From Verrucomicrobiota bacterium (GTDB lineage: Bacteria; Verrucomicrobiota; Verrucomicrobiia; Opitutales; UBA953): a stretch of DNA of 7,178 nt. Below the pieces are notes generated by a model that did no database searches, had not been told where the DNA came from, and saw nothing but the letters and a program-made list of their open reading frames with translations. The translations under genes and the position numbers were made by a program. Shown one piece after another: positions 6,655 through 7,178 of this stretch. The first letter of the stretch is position 1. Each line of letters starts with the position of its first letter. The stretch spans positions 1 to 7,178 of the forward strand of contig RFQN01000069.1 of NCBI GenBank assembly GCA_009924965.1, read 5' to 3'.

Positions 6655-7178
6655 ATGCTCCGCTTCGTCAAGGAACTCTTCGCGTCGAAACCCGAGGCTC
6701 CCGCCCCGGCCAACCTCGTGCTCATCAGCCCCAACGGCAAGTATGTCGAGGGCCGCGCCATGCTCAAGGTCACGCGCGCGCTGCTCGACGCCGGGCTCGC
6801 CCGCTTCCACCTGCGCGAATACGACTGGTCCGACGCCCAGCACCTCGAGTTCATCGACGCCCTGCCCAAGGCCTATTGGCCGCGGATCGTCCTGCACGGC
6901 CGGCCCGAGCTCGCGCTCGCCCGCCCGCTCGGCGGCGTGCACCTGCGCGCCGGCGAGCGCCGCCACCGCGCCTGGCCCAAGGAACTCGCGCTCAGCTGTT
7001 CCTGCCACTCCTACGACGAGCTGCAGCAGACCGCCGGTCCCTGCGCCTACGCGCTGCTGAGCCCGCTGTTCCCCTCCGTCTCCAAGTCGGGCTACCAGCC
7101 GCAGCGCACCACGCTCGAGCTCGCCGCGATCCGCAGCCATTGGCGCGCGCAGGGCGGTTGCCCCGTCTACGCCCTCGG
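6655..7178 (+). CDS. TenI/ThiE-like thiamine phosphate synthase superfamily protein, 3' end outside window
   Basis: The frame opens at the ATG at 6655 and stays open for 174 codons to the window edge. ThiE-family proteins are about 200-215 residues, so only a short C-terminal piece is missing. Features in barrel order are LVLISPNGKYVEG (residues 21-33, first strand and loop), RFHLREYD (50-57, in the place of ThiE's QLREK), RIVLHGRPELA (77-87), GGVHLRAGER (93-102, compare GVHLGQxD), SCSCHSYDEL (114-123), YALLSPLFPSVSKSGY (132-147, phosphate-loop region) and PVYALG at the edge (start of the usual xxAxGGI). ThiE joins HMP-pyrophosphate and thiazole phosphate to make thiamine phosphate; TenI relatives aromatise the thiazole. 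The aspartates that bind Mg in true ThiE (INDR and GQxD) are replaced here by LHGR and RAGE. The sequence looks like the TenI-like subgroup often labelled thiamine phosphate synthase in Bacteroidetes, so the actual reaction is uncertain. It is cytoplasmic, with no signal peptide. Confidence 0.85.
   Translation, partial: MLRFVKELFASKPEAPAPANLVLISPNGKYVEGRAMLKVTRALLDAGLARFHLREYDWSDAQHLEFIDALPKAYWPRIVLHGRPELALARPLGGVHLRAGERRHRAWPKELALSCSCHSYDELQQTAGPCAYALLSPLFPSVSKSGYQPQRTTLELAAIRSHWRAQGGCPVYAL

Noticed and set aside
6549..6869. Minus-strand open frame of 106 codons ending in SADPFADRSLFGR
   Set aside because: The tail looks protein-like, but two thirds of the frame lies antisense to conserved thiE-like sequence. 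The start is not supported, and the non-overlapping tail is too short to judge.
6523..7140. Minus-strand open frame of 205 codons
   Set aside because: It mirrors the thiE-like gene in the same codon register. The plus frame shows family motifs in the right order, while the minus frame is only Gly/Glu/Val/Arg-rich.

Overview
The window holds two real genes that diverge from a short intergenic region. Both are cut by the window edges. The left 6.4 kb is one uninterrupted minus-strand frame, starting at the ATG at 6419-6417 and running off position 1. It encodes at least 2139 residues of a secreted, cysteine-free, Gly/Thr/Asn/Ala-rich protein built of autotransporter-associated beta-strand repeats. 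The right end holds a plus-strand gene from 6655 past position 7178. It encodes a TenI/ThiE-like (thiamine phosphate synthase superfamily) protein of the subgroup best known from Bacteroidetes. Between them lie 235 bases (6420-6654) with the most interesting non-coding signals of the window.

Organism: the DNA is GC-rich and strongly biased to G/C third positions. Giant beta-strand-repeat proteins with an N-terminal signal peptide and an APGxSPGT-type stretch near the C-terminus are typical of Verrucomicrobiota (Opitutae and relatives), where they often end in a PEP-CTERM sorting tag. A verrucomicrobial origin is therefore the best inference. It is not proven, because the C-terminus lies outside the window.

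Layout, right to left for the large gene: signal peptide (6354-6419); N-terminal block of irregular beta-strand repeats (about 3495-5789); an inserted array of four units with the core GLxVGQxxxGTGI plus a degenerate 20-residue tandem tail (2712-3482); a helix-like linker (about 2592-2666); and a second, denser block of beta-strand repeats ending in APGYSPGT (1-2531). The intergenic region carries a consensus TTGACA -35 box facing the large gene. It also has four same-orientation copies of a TAGGGTTA-like box, whose starts are 11, 21 and 31 bp apart (about 1, 2 and 3 helical turns), two inverted repeats and a G-rich tract.

The two genes show no functional link: one is an exported surface or matrix protein and the other a cytoplasmic cofactor-type enzyme. 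I see no mobile element, CRISPR array, tRNA or rRNA. I also see no evidence for a multi-gene undescribed system. The points worth following are the inserted repeat array, the phased boxes upstream of the large gene, and the missing metal-binding aspartates in the ThiE-like protein. Long open frames on the strand opposite each gene are codon-bias shadows and are not annotated.
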